The notes below the pieces were generated by a model, which saw only the letters and a list, made by a program, of their open reading frames with translations, searched no databases and was not told where the DNA came from. From contig JAAELT010000369.1 of NCBI GenBank assembly GCA_024226315.1, positions 1 through 33,795 of the forward strand: a DNA stretch of 33,795 nucleotides. The letters run 5' to 3'. This document shows, one piece after another, positions 23,223 through 30,833 of the stretch. Numbering within the stretch: the first letter of the stretch is position 1; every line of letters starts with the position of its first letter. Made by a program: the position numbers and the translations under genes. Origin of the DNA: a bacterium (GTDB lineage: Bacteria > Acidobacteriota > Thermoanaerobaculia > Multivoradales > J023).

Positions 23223-24253
23223 GATTCGCGATCGACATCCTGCACCCGGCCCACGTTCACTTTTTCCGCCATTTCATCGACGAAATGCAGCAGCGGGGGC
23301 ATGACTTCCTGGTCACTGCCCGCGACAAGGACTGCTCTCTCGACCTGCTGCGGGAGCTACGGATCCCTCATTCGGTCATCAGCAGCCAGGCACGGGGCGG
23401 CGTCGCCCTGGCCCTGGAGCTGCTCACTCGCACCTGGCGATTCTGGCGCCGCATGCGGCGCTCCCGTCCGGACTATCTGCTCGGCATCATGGGGCCGACC
23501 ATCGCATTGGCCGGGACGGTCAGCTCGGCGAAAACAATCGTGTTCTACGACACCGAGATGGCCAGGGTCACCAACTGTTTTGTCTTTCCCCTGGCCGACC
23601 GCGTCTGCACCCCGGAGTGCTACCAGGAGCAGGTCGGCAAGAACCACGTGACCTATCCCGGGTACCACGAGCTGGCCTACCTGCACCCCCGGCGCTTCCG
23701 GCCCGATCGAGGAGTCCTGGCCGCGGCGGGGCTTGACGGCGACCAACCGCTCTACATCGTTCGCTTCGTATCGTGGGAGGCGAGCCACGACGTGGGAGAG
23801 AGCGGATTCTCGCTCGCCGGCAAGCGCAAGCTGGTCGCGCTACTCGCCGAGAAGGGTCGCGTCCTGGTCTCCTCGGAGGCCCCCCTCCCCGAGGATCTTG
23901 CCCAGTACCACTATCCGCTGCCGGCGAGCCAGATCCATCATGTGCTCGCCTTCGCGGATCTGCTGGTCGGAGAAAGCGCCACCATGGCTTCGGAGGCTGC
24001 GGTGCTGGGCACCCACGCCCTCCTGGTGTCGAAGACCGGACGCGGCTACACGGACGAGCAGGAGGCACGCTACGGGCTGGTCCACAACTTCACCCACCAG
24101 CAGGAGCACGACGCCCTCGCCCGGGTCCGCAAGCTGATCGGTGACGAGGATCTGAAGAACGACGCCCTGAGGCGCCGCGCCCGGCTGCTCGAGGAGCATA
24201 TCGACGTGACCCGCTGGATGATCGACTACTTCGAATCCGATCAGTCTAGGTAG
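23219..24253 (+). CDS. DUF354-family GT-B-like protein
   Basis: The 344-residue protein starts RFAIDILHPAHVHFFRHFID, the glycine-poor histidine-rich opening of the DUF354 family (Pfam PF04007), and continues with DYLLGIMGPTIALAG, KTIVFYDTEMARVTN, YPGYHELAYLHP and, in the second half, DLLVGESATMASEAAVLGTHA, which resembles the nucleotide-sugar site of UDP-GlcNAc 2-epimerases and MurG-type GT-B enzymes. Its biochemical role is not established; members sit in surface polysaccharide loci of bacteria and archaea. The ATG overlaps the TGA of the GT-C gene, so the two are one transcription unit. The 3' end overlaps the convergent sulfatase-family gene by 13 bases. Confidence 0.82.
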   Translation: MRFAIDILHPAHVHFFRHFIDEMQQRGHDFLVTARDKDCSLDLLRELRIPHSVISSQARGGVALALELLTRTWRFWRRMRRSRPDYLLGIMGPTIALAGTVSSAKTIVFYDTEMARVTNCFVFPLADRVCTPECYQEQVGKNHVTYPGYHELAYLHPRRFRPDRGVLAAAGLDGDQPLYIVRFVSWEASHDVGESGFSLAGKRKLVALLAEKGRVLVSSEAPLPEDLAQYHYPLPASQIHHVLAFADLLVGESATMASEAAVLGTHALLVSKTGRGYTDEQEARYGLVHNFTHQQEHDALARVRKLIGDEDLKNDALRRRARLLEEHIDVTRWMIDYFESDQSR

Positions 24254-25638
24254 CCGAGCGCTTCGAGCTGTTTCCGCACGTCCTCGTCGAGCTCGGTCTG
24301 CGCGCCGCGGGACGTGGGTCCTTCGCCCGACCGGCGAATGGCCATCGCACGCGCCGTCAGGTCCCGCACCAATTCCGGCCGGGCCGGGGCCAGGTCGGTC
24401 GTTTCGCCGGCGTCGGCCCGAGAGTCGTAGAGCTCCACCCGCCCGGCCGACTGCTCGACGATCAGACTCCAGTCCGGCGTCTGGAGCTTGAACGACGCCA
24501 GCTTGTTGCCTTCAGCGTAGGCATGACCGCGGAGAGGCTCGGCGAGCAGGTTCTCGCCTTGACACGCGGCCGGGACCTCGAGGCCCGCGAGCGCGGCGAT
24601 TGTGGGCAACAGATCGACGGTGCCCACCGGCTCGGCGACACGCCGCTCTTTCGGGAACAGCTTCGGATGGCTCAGGACCAGCGGAATGTGGAGCATTTCA
24701 TTGTAGAGGGTGGTGACGTGACCATACCGGCCATGCTCGTAGAAGGCCTCGCCGTGATCGGAGGTCAAGACGATCAGGGTCTTGTCGAGAATCTTCCGCC
24801 GTTCGAGTTGGCGGATCAGCACGCCGATCCACCAGTCGACGTACTTGATCTCGCTGTCGTAGAGGGACAGCAGATAGTCCCGTTCCGCCGGCGCCACGGG
24901 CGACGGTCGGCCGAGGTCTTCGAGCACCTCGAGGCTCACCCCGCCCGCGAACCTCTCCGGCGCCTTGCCGACCCCGACGTCGAAAGGCCACGGCGGGGCA
25001 TAGGGATAGTGCGGATTTATGAAATGGAGATACAGGAAGAATGGCGCGGTGGGTTTCTGAGCCCGCGTCTGTTTCTCGTTCAACCACGCGAGGCCGTCGA
25101 GCATCACCTTGTCGGTCCTGAACGGGTCGTTGATGCCCGAGAAGACGACGAAGTCGTCGAACCCCTGGGAGAACCCGGTCGCTTCGGCGACCCACGGCTG
25201 GGCGGACACGGCCCCGGTGTGGTACCCCCGCTGCTGGAAGAGCTCGGCCAGCGTCACCATCCTGTCGCCGAGCACGCTGTAGACACCTTTTTCCTTGGCG
25301 CTGTGGGTGACCTGGTGGAAAGACTGGTAGGTGCCGGTGAAGAGCGTCGCCATCGACGGAGGCGTCCATGGCGCCTGCGCGATGGCGTGCTCGAAGACGA
25401 CCCCGGTCGCCGCCAGCTGATCGATGTTCGGGGACGTTCGCTCAGGGTTGCCGTAAAGGCTGAGGCGGTCGGCCCTCAGGGCGTCCAGGACGATCAAGAC
25501 GACGTTCAGCGAGTCCTCAGAGGCGTTGTGTTGATCCTCGGAGACTTCGCGGGTACATCCCGACGCGAGCACGAGAGCGGCGGTGAGCACGACCACCGGA
25601 AGCCGCCTTACGCCGCGCCTTGCATGTGGAAGGGCCAT
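24241..25638 (-). CDS. Sulfatase/alkaline-phosphatase-superfamily lipoprotein with Thr at the nucleophile position
   Basis: The 465-residue protein has a lipoprotein signal peptide (basic start, hydrophobic core VVVLTAALVLASGC, lipid-bearing Cys28). The sulfatase fold follows: NVVLIVLDALRADRLSLYG with metal Asp52, APWTPPSMATLFTG with Thr92 where aryl-sulfatases have the formylglycine Cys/Ser of CxPSR, then LTSDHGEAFYEHGRYGH with metal Asp/His. A Thr nucleophile is the rule in phosphoglycerol and phosphoethanolamine transferases, so it may move or cleave a phosphodiester instead of a sulfate ester. It would be anchored to a membrane. ATG at 25638 is preferred over GTG at 25659, which lies inside the -10 box. 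Confidence 0.82.
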   Translation of the reverse strand: MALPHARRGVRRLPVVVLTAALVLASGCTREVSEDQHNASEDSLNVVLIVLDALRADRLSLYGNPERTSPNIDQLAATGVVFEHAIAQAPWTPPSMATLFTGTYQSFHQVTHSAKEKGVYSVLGDRMVTLAELFQQRGYHTGAVSAQPWVAEATGFSQGFDDFVVFSGINDPFRTDKVMLDGLAWLNEKQTRAQKPTAPFFLYLHFINPHYPYAPPWPFDVGVGKAPERFAGGVSLEVLEDLGRPSPVAPAERDYLLSLYDSEIKYVDWWIGVLIRQLERRKILDKTLIVLTSDHGEAFYEHGRYGHVTTLYNEMLHIPLVLSHPKLFPKERRVAEPVGTVDLLPTIAALAGLEVPAACQGENLLAEPLRGHAYAEGNKLASFKLQTPDWSLIVEQSAGRVELYDSRADAGETTDLAPARPELVRDLTARAMAIRRSGEGPTSRGAQTELDEDVRKQLEALGYLD

Positions 25639-25649
25639 CGAGGCGGCAG

Positions 25650-25658
25650 ACTCTAGCA
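25650..25658 (-). promoter_or_regulatory. Extended -10 promoter element (TGCTAGAGT)
   Basis: Minus strand TG (25658-25657) and TAGAGT (25655-25650) stand 12 bases before the ATG at 25638, implying a leader of about five bases. The position excludes the upstream GTG as the start. Confidence 0.5.
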
Positions 25659-25701
25659 CAGACGCCCGCGCCTCGAGCGACCACGCCCTGGGGCGAGACG
25701 C

Positions 25702-25710
25702 TGGTAGACT
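25702..25710 (+). promoter_or_regulatory. Extended -10 promoter element (TGGTAGACT)
   Basis: TG at 25702-25703 and TAGACT at 25705-25710. It faces away from the element at 25650-25658, giving a divergent promoter pair in the 112-base gap. Predicted start near 25717, leader about 34 bases to the TTG at 25751. Confidence 0.5.
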
Positions 25711-25750
25711 CGCCGGCCGTACGGACGCGTGACGTCGTGGGAGATCGAAA

Positions 25751-27226
25751 TTGGAGAACAGCCGTCGGAGTCAGGGGAAGGCGCTGCCTTGGCTGGCGCT
25801 CGGCCTCGTGCTCACAGGCAGTGCGATCATCTATTGCTGGAACCTGGATTACGGGCTGCCGTTCTTCCCGCGCTCCGACGAGGTCCACTGCGTCCCCTAT
25901 ACGCTCACCGAAGGCCAGAACGTCAAGTTCTACAACTTTCGCTACCCGGGTCTGTCGAAAAAGATCTATTACATTCCAAAGCTGATCGCCGGCTGGGACT
26001 CGGACTCTCCCCACATCGTCCTGGCGGCACGCTACGTCAGCGTCCTCTTCTCCCTCTTTTCGTTACTGACGTTCTTTGTCCTCGCGCGATCACTGATCCC
26101 GCGGCACGGCGACTGGATCGCCCTGGCGGGCACCGTCGGTCTCGCGACGCACCCTCTGTTCGTGGCCAGCGCCAGGTCAGCCCTGGCCGAGAGCATCCTT
26201 CTCTGCTTCCTCCTGTGGCTCTTCCTGGCAATCGTTCGGTTCATCGAGAAGCCCGGCCGGCGACGTCTGCTCCTCGCCGCGGTCCTGCTCGGCCTGCTCG
26301 TCGGCGCCAAATATTCCGGCGTCTTTCTCTCCGTGGCGCTTGCCACCGCCGTCTTCATGCACCGCCGGTACGATCTCCGGCGCGCGTTCGTGGACTTCGC
26401 GGCGGTCGGCACCGTGGTCACGGCGGCCTTTGTCGTGACCACGCCGCGAGCCCTCCTCTACCCGCAACGGTTCCTGAACGATTTCCTGTGGAACAACAAG
26501 CACTACGCCGCCGGACATCCGGGGTTGCCCACCGACGGCGTCTGGCTCGACTACGTCCAGAGTCTCGGCGTCCTCCCGGTGGTGCTGGGCTGCTTGAGCC
26601 TGCCGCTCTGGTACCGACAACACCCGCGGAGCTTCACCGTTCTCGTGCCCTGGGCGCTGCTGTACTTCGTCAAGCTGAGCGGTTATCGGATGGGGTTCGA
26701 GCGCAACATGCTGATCGTCGTTCCAGTGTTGTTTCTCGCGGCTTGTTTCGCCATGTCGAGCCCCGGACCGTTCCCGCCGAGGTGGGGCAAGCTGTTGTTC
26801 CTGGCCTTCTTCGCCGTGGCACTGGCCGGTCAGGCTTCCCTGGCGTACCGGCACGGCTACTGGCACGATCGCCCGTCGACCCTCGACGTCGGCTACCGGG
26901 AGATCAATGATCACATTCCGCGCCGGGCCACGGTCTGGCGATCCATGTACACCCCCCCGATCCATCCGCCCAGGGCGCGCGTCGGAACCAACCTGGACCG
27001 CGACGTCGTCGAAGCGTTCGTGCGCGGCGAGATCGAGTACGTCGTCCTGTCGGAGAGCTTCACCAGACGCATCCGGCCCGGAACCTTCGGCTACGAGACA
27101 GGGCTCGAGCTCCTGGAGCGACTCGAAGAGGCCGGGGAGCTGACCTTACACATCGCGGACTCGAGCGAGCTCATCGGTCCGGGAATCCGCGTCTACAGGT
27201 CTTCGCTCGCACCCCGAGATCAATGA
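25751..27226 (+). CDS. GT-C membrane glycosyltransferase (GT39-like)
   Basis: The 491-residue protein has an N-terminal helix followed by the acidic loop LPFFPRSDEVHCVPYTL (Asp43, Glu44), a typical GT39 catalytic site, then YPGLSKKIYYIPKL and about nine helices, with HPLFVASARSALAESILLCF matching the HP.....R.a..E motif of the dolichyl-phosphate-mannose mannosyltransferase-like family. A ~130-residue C-terminal soluble portion follows. It would use a polyprenyl-phosphate sugar on the outer face of the inner membrane. TTG at 25751 has GTGGGAGAT upstream and suits the N-terminal layout. It is monocistronic: divergent from the sulfatase-family lipoprotein gene and convergent with the flippase gene, ending six bases away. 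Confidence 0.82.
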   Translation: MENSRRSQGKALPWLALGLVLTGSAIIYCWNLDYGLPFFPRSDEVHCVPYTLTEGQNVKFYNFRYPGLSKKIYYIPKLIAGWDSDSPHIVLAARYVSVLFSLFSLLTFFVLARSLIPRHGDWIALAGTVGLATHPLFVASARSALAESILLCFLLWLFLAIVRFIEKPGRRRLLLAAVLLGLLVGAKYSGVFLSVALATAVFMHRRYDLRRAFVDFAAVGTVVTAAFVVTTPRALLYPQRFLNDFLWNNKHYAAGHPGLPTDGVWLDYVQSLGVLPVVLGCLSLPLWYRQHPRSFTVLVPWALLYFVKLSGYRMGFERNMLIVVPVLFLAACFAMSSPGPFPPRWGKLLFLAFFAVALAGQASLAYRHGYWHDRPSTLDVGYREINDHIPRRATVWRSMYTPPIHPPRARVGTNLDRDVVEAFVRGEIEYVVLSESFTRRIRPGTFGYETGLELLERLEEAGELTLHIADSSELIGPGIRVYRSSLAPRDQ

Positions 27227-27232
27227 TGCGCC

Positions 27233-28708
27233 TCAAGCCTCGGTCGGGTGTTTCCGGCCGGCGAGTGCTCGCCACACCGCCCGTGCCTCATCGAGCTTGA
27301 AGGCGCCGGAGAGGTGCGCCACGAGCAGGGCGGCCGCGGTCGCCGGCACCAGCGCGGTCAAACGCTCGCCGATGCTCTCCGCCCACCACGCAGCCAGACC
27401 GTAGGGCACCGCGCACAACAGCAGGAGCGCCGTCCTGCCGGCCTCGAGCGACAGCTCGAGGCGCCGGAAACCGACCACGTAGGCCGCGAGGCAGGCCAGG
27501 GCAGCGGCCACCGAGTAGGCGCCGGCGAGACCGAGTGGTCCCCAGACCGCGAGCCACCAGACGCCCAGGACGACGAAGGTGAGCATGCCAACGACGGCGA
27601 CCGGGATGCCGAGCTGCGGCCGGCGATGTTGGCTGAAGACCATCTGCAGCACCAGCGTCGCCCAGCGGAAGGGCAGCGAGGCGAGGATGACGGACAGCAG
27701 GGGATACACCGGCTCGAACCCTGGTCCCAGCACGTGAACGATGAGCGGCCGCCCGATCAGGACCGCCACTCCCCAGACGGCGAAGTAGCCGAGCATGCCG
27801 CCGCGGATGGCCATGCCGGCCCACCTCGACAGACGCGTCAGATCGCCCTGCCGATGGAAGATGCCGAACATCGGGACGAAGGCCGACGCCCCCTGCTCGG
27901 GCAGGCGGGCGAGGAGGTGGTTGAGAGTGATCGCCAGGCTGAAGAATCCGGTGACGGCGGCCTGGCCCGTGGAGAACGCGATGAGCACCGGTCCGAGATA
28001 CTGACTCAGCGCCCGTAGGATGCTGGTCGACCACGCCCGCAGCGCCAGCCCGGCATGAGCCCGGAGGGCGGCGAAGTCCGGACGCACCTCGCCGCCGTCC
28101 GGGACCACGAGCCGGCTCAGGCGCCGGCCCCAGAGAGCGACGAGGGCCTCGACGAGGACCAGTCCGCCGAGGAATCCCGTGAGCCCGAACCAGGGGAAGA
28201 GCAGGGGAGCCAGCAGCAGGCGCCCAACGGCGCGGCAAGGTTGCAGCAGACCCCAGTAGCCGTGATTCTGCGCCCCCCACTGGAGGAGGAAGAGGGCGTT
28301 CGACAGGCTCATCAGGTAGACCAACAGCGCCACGGCCAGCGTGGCGCCGACGCCGACGTCGAAGGGGTTCGCCAGAGTGAGAAAGGCGTAGGTCGCCAGC
28401 GCGAAGACGGCGCCGGTCATCAGCCGCAGCCGAAGCACCGCCGCGAACAGGCCCTTGGCCTCGGTGAGCCGTCCCTCGGTGAAGAGCGGGCTGAAATGAC
28501 GGGTGACGACCAGTGGCATGCCCAGGGCGCTGGCGACCGCGGCGTAGCCGTAGACGGCGGCCAGGAAGGAGTACTCGCCGTAGAGATGCTTGCCGAGGAC
28601 CCGCGGGATGACCACGCCGGCGAGCACCGCCGCGACCGCGCCGACGGCCCCGAGGCCGAAGATCTTGGTCGCGCCCCGCAGCGTGTGCGTCGTGCTCGCT
28701 CTGGCCAT
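27233..28708 (-). CDS. Wzx-type oligosaccharide flippase (MOP superfamily)
   Basis: The 491-residue protein is hydrophobic throughout, with about 12-14 predicted helices. It opens with the N-terminal signature of polysaccharide-biosynthesis MOP exporters: LRGATKIFGLGAVGAVAAVL, then VIPRVLGKHLYGEYSFLAAV, and has the conserved mid-protein pattern GFFSLAITLNHLLARLPEQG. Wzx proteins move polyprenyl-diphosphate-linked repeat units from the cytoplasmic to the outer leaflet. It is the last gene of the right-hand minus block, five bases after the pyruvyl transferase gene, so the decorated repeat unit made upstream is its likely cargo. No Wzy polymerase or ligase was recognised in the window, though one of the polytopic proteins could serve as such. 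Confidence 0.85.
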   Translation of the reverse strand: MARASTTHTLRGATKIFGLGAVGAVAAVLAGVVIPRVLGKHLYGEYSFLAAVYGYAAVASALGMPLVVTRHFSPLFTEGRLTEAKGLFAAVLRLRLMTGAVFALATYAFLTLANPFDVGVGATLAVALLVYLMSLSNALFLLQWGAQNHGYWGLLQPCRAVGRLLLAPLLFPWFGLTGFLGGLVLVEALVALWGRRLSRLVVPDGGEVRPDFAALRAHAGLALRAWSTSILRALSQYLGPVLIAFSTGQAAVTGFFSLAITLNHLLARLPEQGASAFVPMFGIFHRQGDLTRLSRWAGMAIRGGMLGYFAVWGVAVLIGRPLIVHVLGPGFEPVYPLLSVILASLPFRWATLVLQMVFSQHRRPQLGIPVAVVGMLTFVVLGVWWLAVWGPLGLAGAYSVAAALACLAAYVVGFRRLELSLEAGRTALLLLCAVPYGLAAWWAESIGERLTALVPATAAALLVAHLSGAFKLDEARAVWRALAGRKHPTEA

Positions 28709-28713
28709 GCGCG

Positions 28714-29892
28714 TCAGGCGGCTGCGGCCTCGCGGACCACCTGAGCCACGCGCTCGAGGAAGTCAATTCCCCTTTGCCGGACCTTTTCGACTTTCTCCAG
28801 ACAGGCTTCCGGATCCCAGTCCTCGAGCACCGCGTCAGCGCGCTCGACGATCGACTCGATCCCGGTCCGCAGCAGGTCGACGCGGTGGCCGGCGAGCCCG
28901 ACCTCTTCGAGCAGCGTCGCCGTCTTGCTCTTGTGCCGGCGGTACTGCCGGAAATGATCGACCGTGACGAATGGACAACCGTTCTTCATCGCGAAGATCG
29001 TCCCGTGGAAGCGATCGGTGATCGTCAGCGTCAGGTAGCGGTACACGCACGCCCACTCTTCGACGTCCAGGTGGCCGGTCAGCGTGTAGGGGATCTTCCA
29101 GTCCCAACCCGCAAGATTCGCCACCTGGAAACCCCGTGCCCGGAAAGCGGCCGTCACTTCCCGCCGGATCCGCTTGTCGGCCACCGACAATCCGAGCACC
29201 GGCCGCCGCAGGTCGATCCCGCGGCGCTCCATGACCGGGCGAGGATCGACCGCCGGCAGATCCGCCAGAAACGTCGGATCCGGAACCTTGTGGACGACGC
29301 CCGGATCGACGCGGCCGGTCCGCTCGACCAGCTCGAGCGTGACGTCGTCGCGCACGCCGATGAGATCGAACGCCGCGAGGCACTCCCCCGCCCGGGCCCA
29401 TTGCTCGGCGCTCACCGCCTCCAGGTCCGTCAGGTTCGCCGAGGCGGCAAAGGCAATCTTGCGGCAGCTCAGGCGGGGATCCAGCCAGAAGATGTTCGGG
29501 AAGGGCGGTCCGGGAGTCTCGGGCGAGATCAACCAGATCTGATCGCTGCCGACCAGGATCGCGTCGTACTTCTGGTCGACGAAACGCCGGGCGGCCTCGA
29601 GGGAATCCGTGGTCAGGGAATCCGCGGAAAGCGGAAACCTCGCGCCGACGAAGCGCCGTGTCTGGAGCAGGCTCAACATGAAGGCGTGGTTGTAGAACGG
29701 CGGTCTGGTGTTGAGAATGCGGGCGCGCTCGTAGCGTTCGCCCCGCGCCGATCGGTAGTCGATGGTCTCGACGTTGCCCTCGCCGCAGACCGATTCTAGG
29801 GCCTGGAGCAGGGCATATGCCTGCCACGTCGCCCCCATGTTGACCGCTCGATGGTAGGTCAGCTGGCCGACCTTCGGTGATCCCTGTCCCAT
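28714..29892 (-). CDS. Polysaccharide pyruvyl transferase family protein
   Basis: The 392-residue protein starts VGQLTYHRAVNMGATWQAYA, the family opening (Pfam PF04230, WcaK/CsaB/ExoV type), followed by the CsaB-like DAILVGSDQIW motif and a C-terminal LTLTITDRFHGTIFAMKNGC, whose D-R-F-H-G is the PEP-binding signature. It should add a ketal-linked pyruvate from phosphoenolpyruvate to a sugar of a lipid-linked intermediate in the cytoplasm. I chose ATG at 29892, preceded by GGAGAG, because the family begins there; a GTG at 29943 in the same frame would overlap the upstream gene and add residues with no family match. Gene neighbours (FrhB-like protein, flippase) are the usual ones for this enzyme. 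Confidence 0.85.
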   Translation of the reverse strand: MGQGSPKVGQLTYHRAVNMGATWQAYALLQALESVCGEGNVETIDYRSARGERYERARILNTRPPFYNHAFMLSLLQTRRFVGARFPLSADSLTTDSLEAARRFVDQKYDAILVGSDQIWLISPETPGPPFPNIFWLDPRLSCRKIAFAASANLTDLEAVSAEQWARAGECLAAFDLIGVRDDVTLELVERTGRVDPGVVHKVPDPTFLADLPAVDPRPVMERRGIDLRRPVLGLSVADKRIRREVTAAFRARGFQVANLAGWDWKIPYTLTGHLDVEEWACVYRYLTLTITDRFHGTIFAMKNGCPFVTVDHFRQYRRHKSKTATLLEEVGLAGHRVDLLRTGIESIVERADAVLEDWDPEACLEKVEKVRQRGIDFLERVAQVVREAAAA

Positions 29893-29926
29893 ACCCTCTA
29901 CTCTCCGGCCTGCGTACGGACCTCGT

Positions 29927-30832
29927 TCAACTCGGCTCCACACCGCCGGCGAGGCGATAGACCAACGGCACGGTCATCACCATCTCGTGGGTGATGCCGT
30001 GCCCCCACAGCCCGTCCTCGCCCCAACAGTCACCGTGATCGCCGCAGATCAAGACATGAGTCTCCTCGAGGGAGATCGCTTCCAGCAGGCTCGCGATCGT
30101 CCCATCGACGTAGGCGAGGCTGCTCGACTGGCGCGCGCGGCACTTCGCCGCGTCGTTCGTGCCCTGGGGGTCGAACGGCAGGCAGAGATTCTCGCCCCTC
30201 GGCCAGTCCGCTTCTGCGTGCCAGTAGGGGAGGTGGGTCTCGCCGACGTTGAGGAACGCGAAGAAGCGCTGATCGTCGGCGAGCAGCCGAATCGACCGCT
30301 CGAGGTAGGCGATCTGTTTCGCCAGCGAGTAGTAGTTGCCGGGATAATAAAATTGCTGGAAGTCGGCCGTCAGCGGCGCGCTGCTCGCCTCCCTGGAATC
30401 GAACCAGGTCATCGCGCCACTCCCGATCGTGGCGTACCCCGCCTTGTTGTAGCCGTCGATGACGTTCTTGCAGTCGAGCACCATCAGGTTGCGCGATCCC
30501 TTGCGGGTGTGCGTCTGCCCTACTTTCCAGAACTTCCCGGCGACGGGATTCACCAGGCTCTCGGCCACGAGCGGATCTCCCGGAGTGAAACCGGAGAAGA
30601 TGGCCATGTGCGATGGAAAGGTGAAATTCGCCGGCGCCAGCGCCTTGCGGGGAGCGCCGATGCGGTCGAAACTCGGCGTCGCCGTCTCGACGTAGGTGTC
30701 GTAGCGGCAGGAATCCAGCGTGATCAACAGGAAGTTGTGACCGTCGGCGTGGATGCCCTCGCCGCCGAGAACTCGGCGCTGCAGGTAGGTCCGGACGCGC
30801 GCCGGGAGCACTCGCTTGAGCAATCTTTTCAT
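29927..30832 (-). CDS. Small alkaline-phosphatase-superfamily (sulfatase-like) protein without signal peptide
   Basis: The 301-residue protein has FLLITLDSCRYDTYVE (metal Asp40), ANFTFPSHMAIFSGF with Thr71 at the nucleophile position, and HVLICGDHGDCWGEDGLWGH with Asp265, His266 and His278, so the metal site of the superfamily seems complete. It is much shorter than typical sulfatases (~450-550) and has no signal peptide or membrane helix; the N-terminus is basic (MKRLLKRVLPARVRTYLQRR). It may work in the cytoplasm on a lipid-linked sugar, for example in phosphodiester or phosphate transfer. ATG at 30832 lies one base after the FrhB-like gene; the longer open frame to 31165 is Cys/Arg/Ser-rich shadow sequence inside that gene. 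Confidence 0.8.
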   Translation of the reverse strand: MKRLLKRVLPARVRTYLQRRVLGGEGIHADGHNFLLITLDSCRYDTYVETATPSFDRIGAPRKALAPANFTFPSHMAIFSGFTPGDPLVAESLVNPVAGKFWKVGQTHTRKGSRNLMVLDCKNVIDGYNKAGYATIGSGAMTWFDSREASSAPLTADFQQFYYPGNYYSLAKQIAYLERSIRLLADDQRFFAFLNVGETHLPYWHAEADWPRGENLCLPFDPQGTNDAAKCRARQSSSLAYVDGTIASLLEAISLEETHVLICGDHGDCWGEDGLWGHGITHEMVMTVPLVYRLAGGVEPS

Positions 30833-30833
30833 G

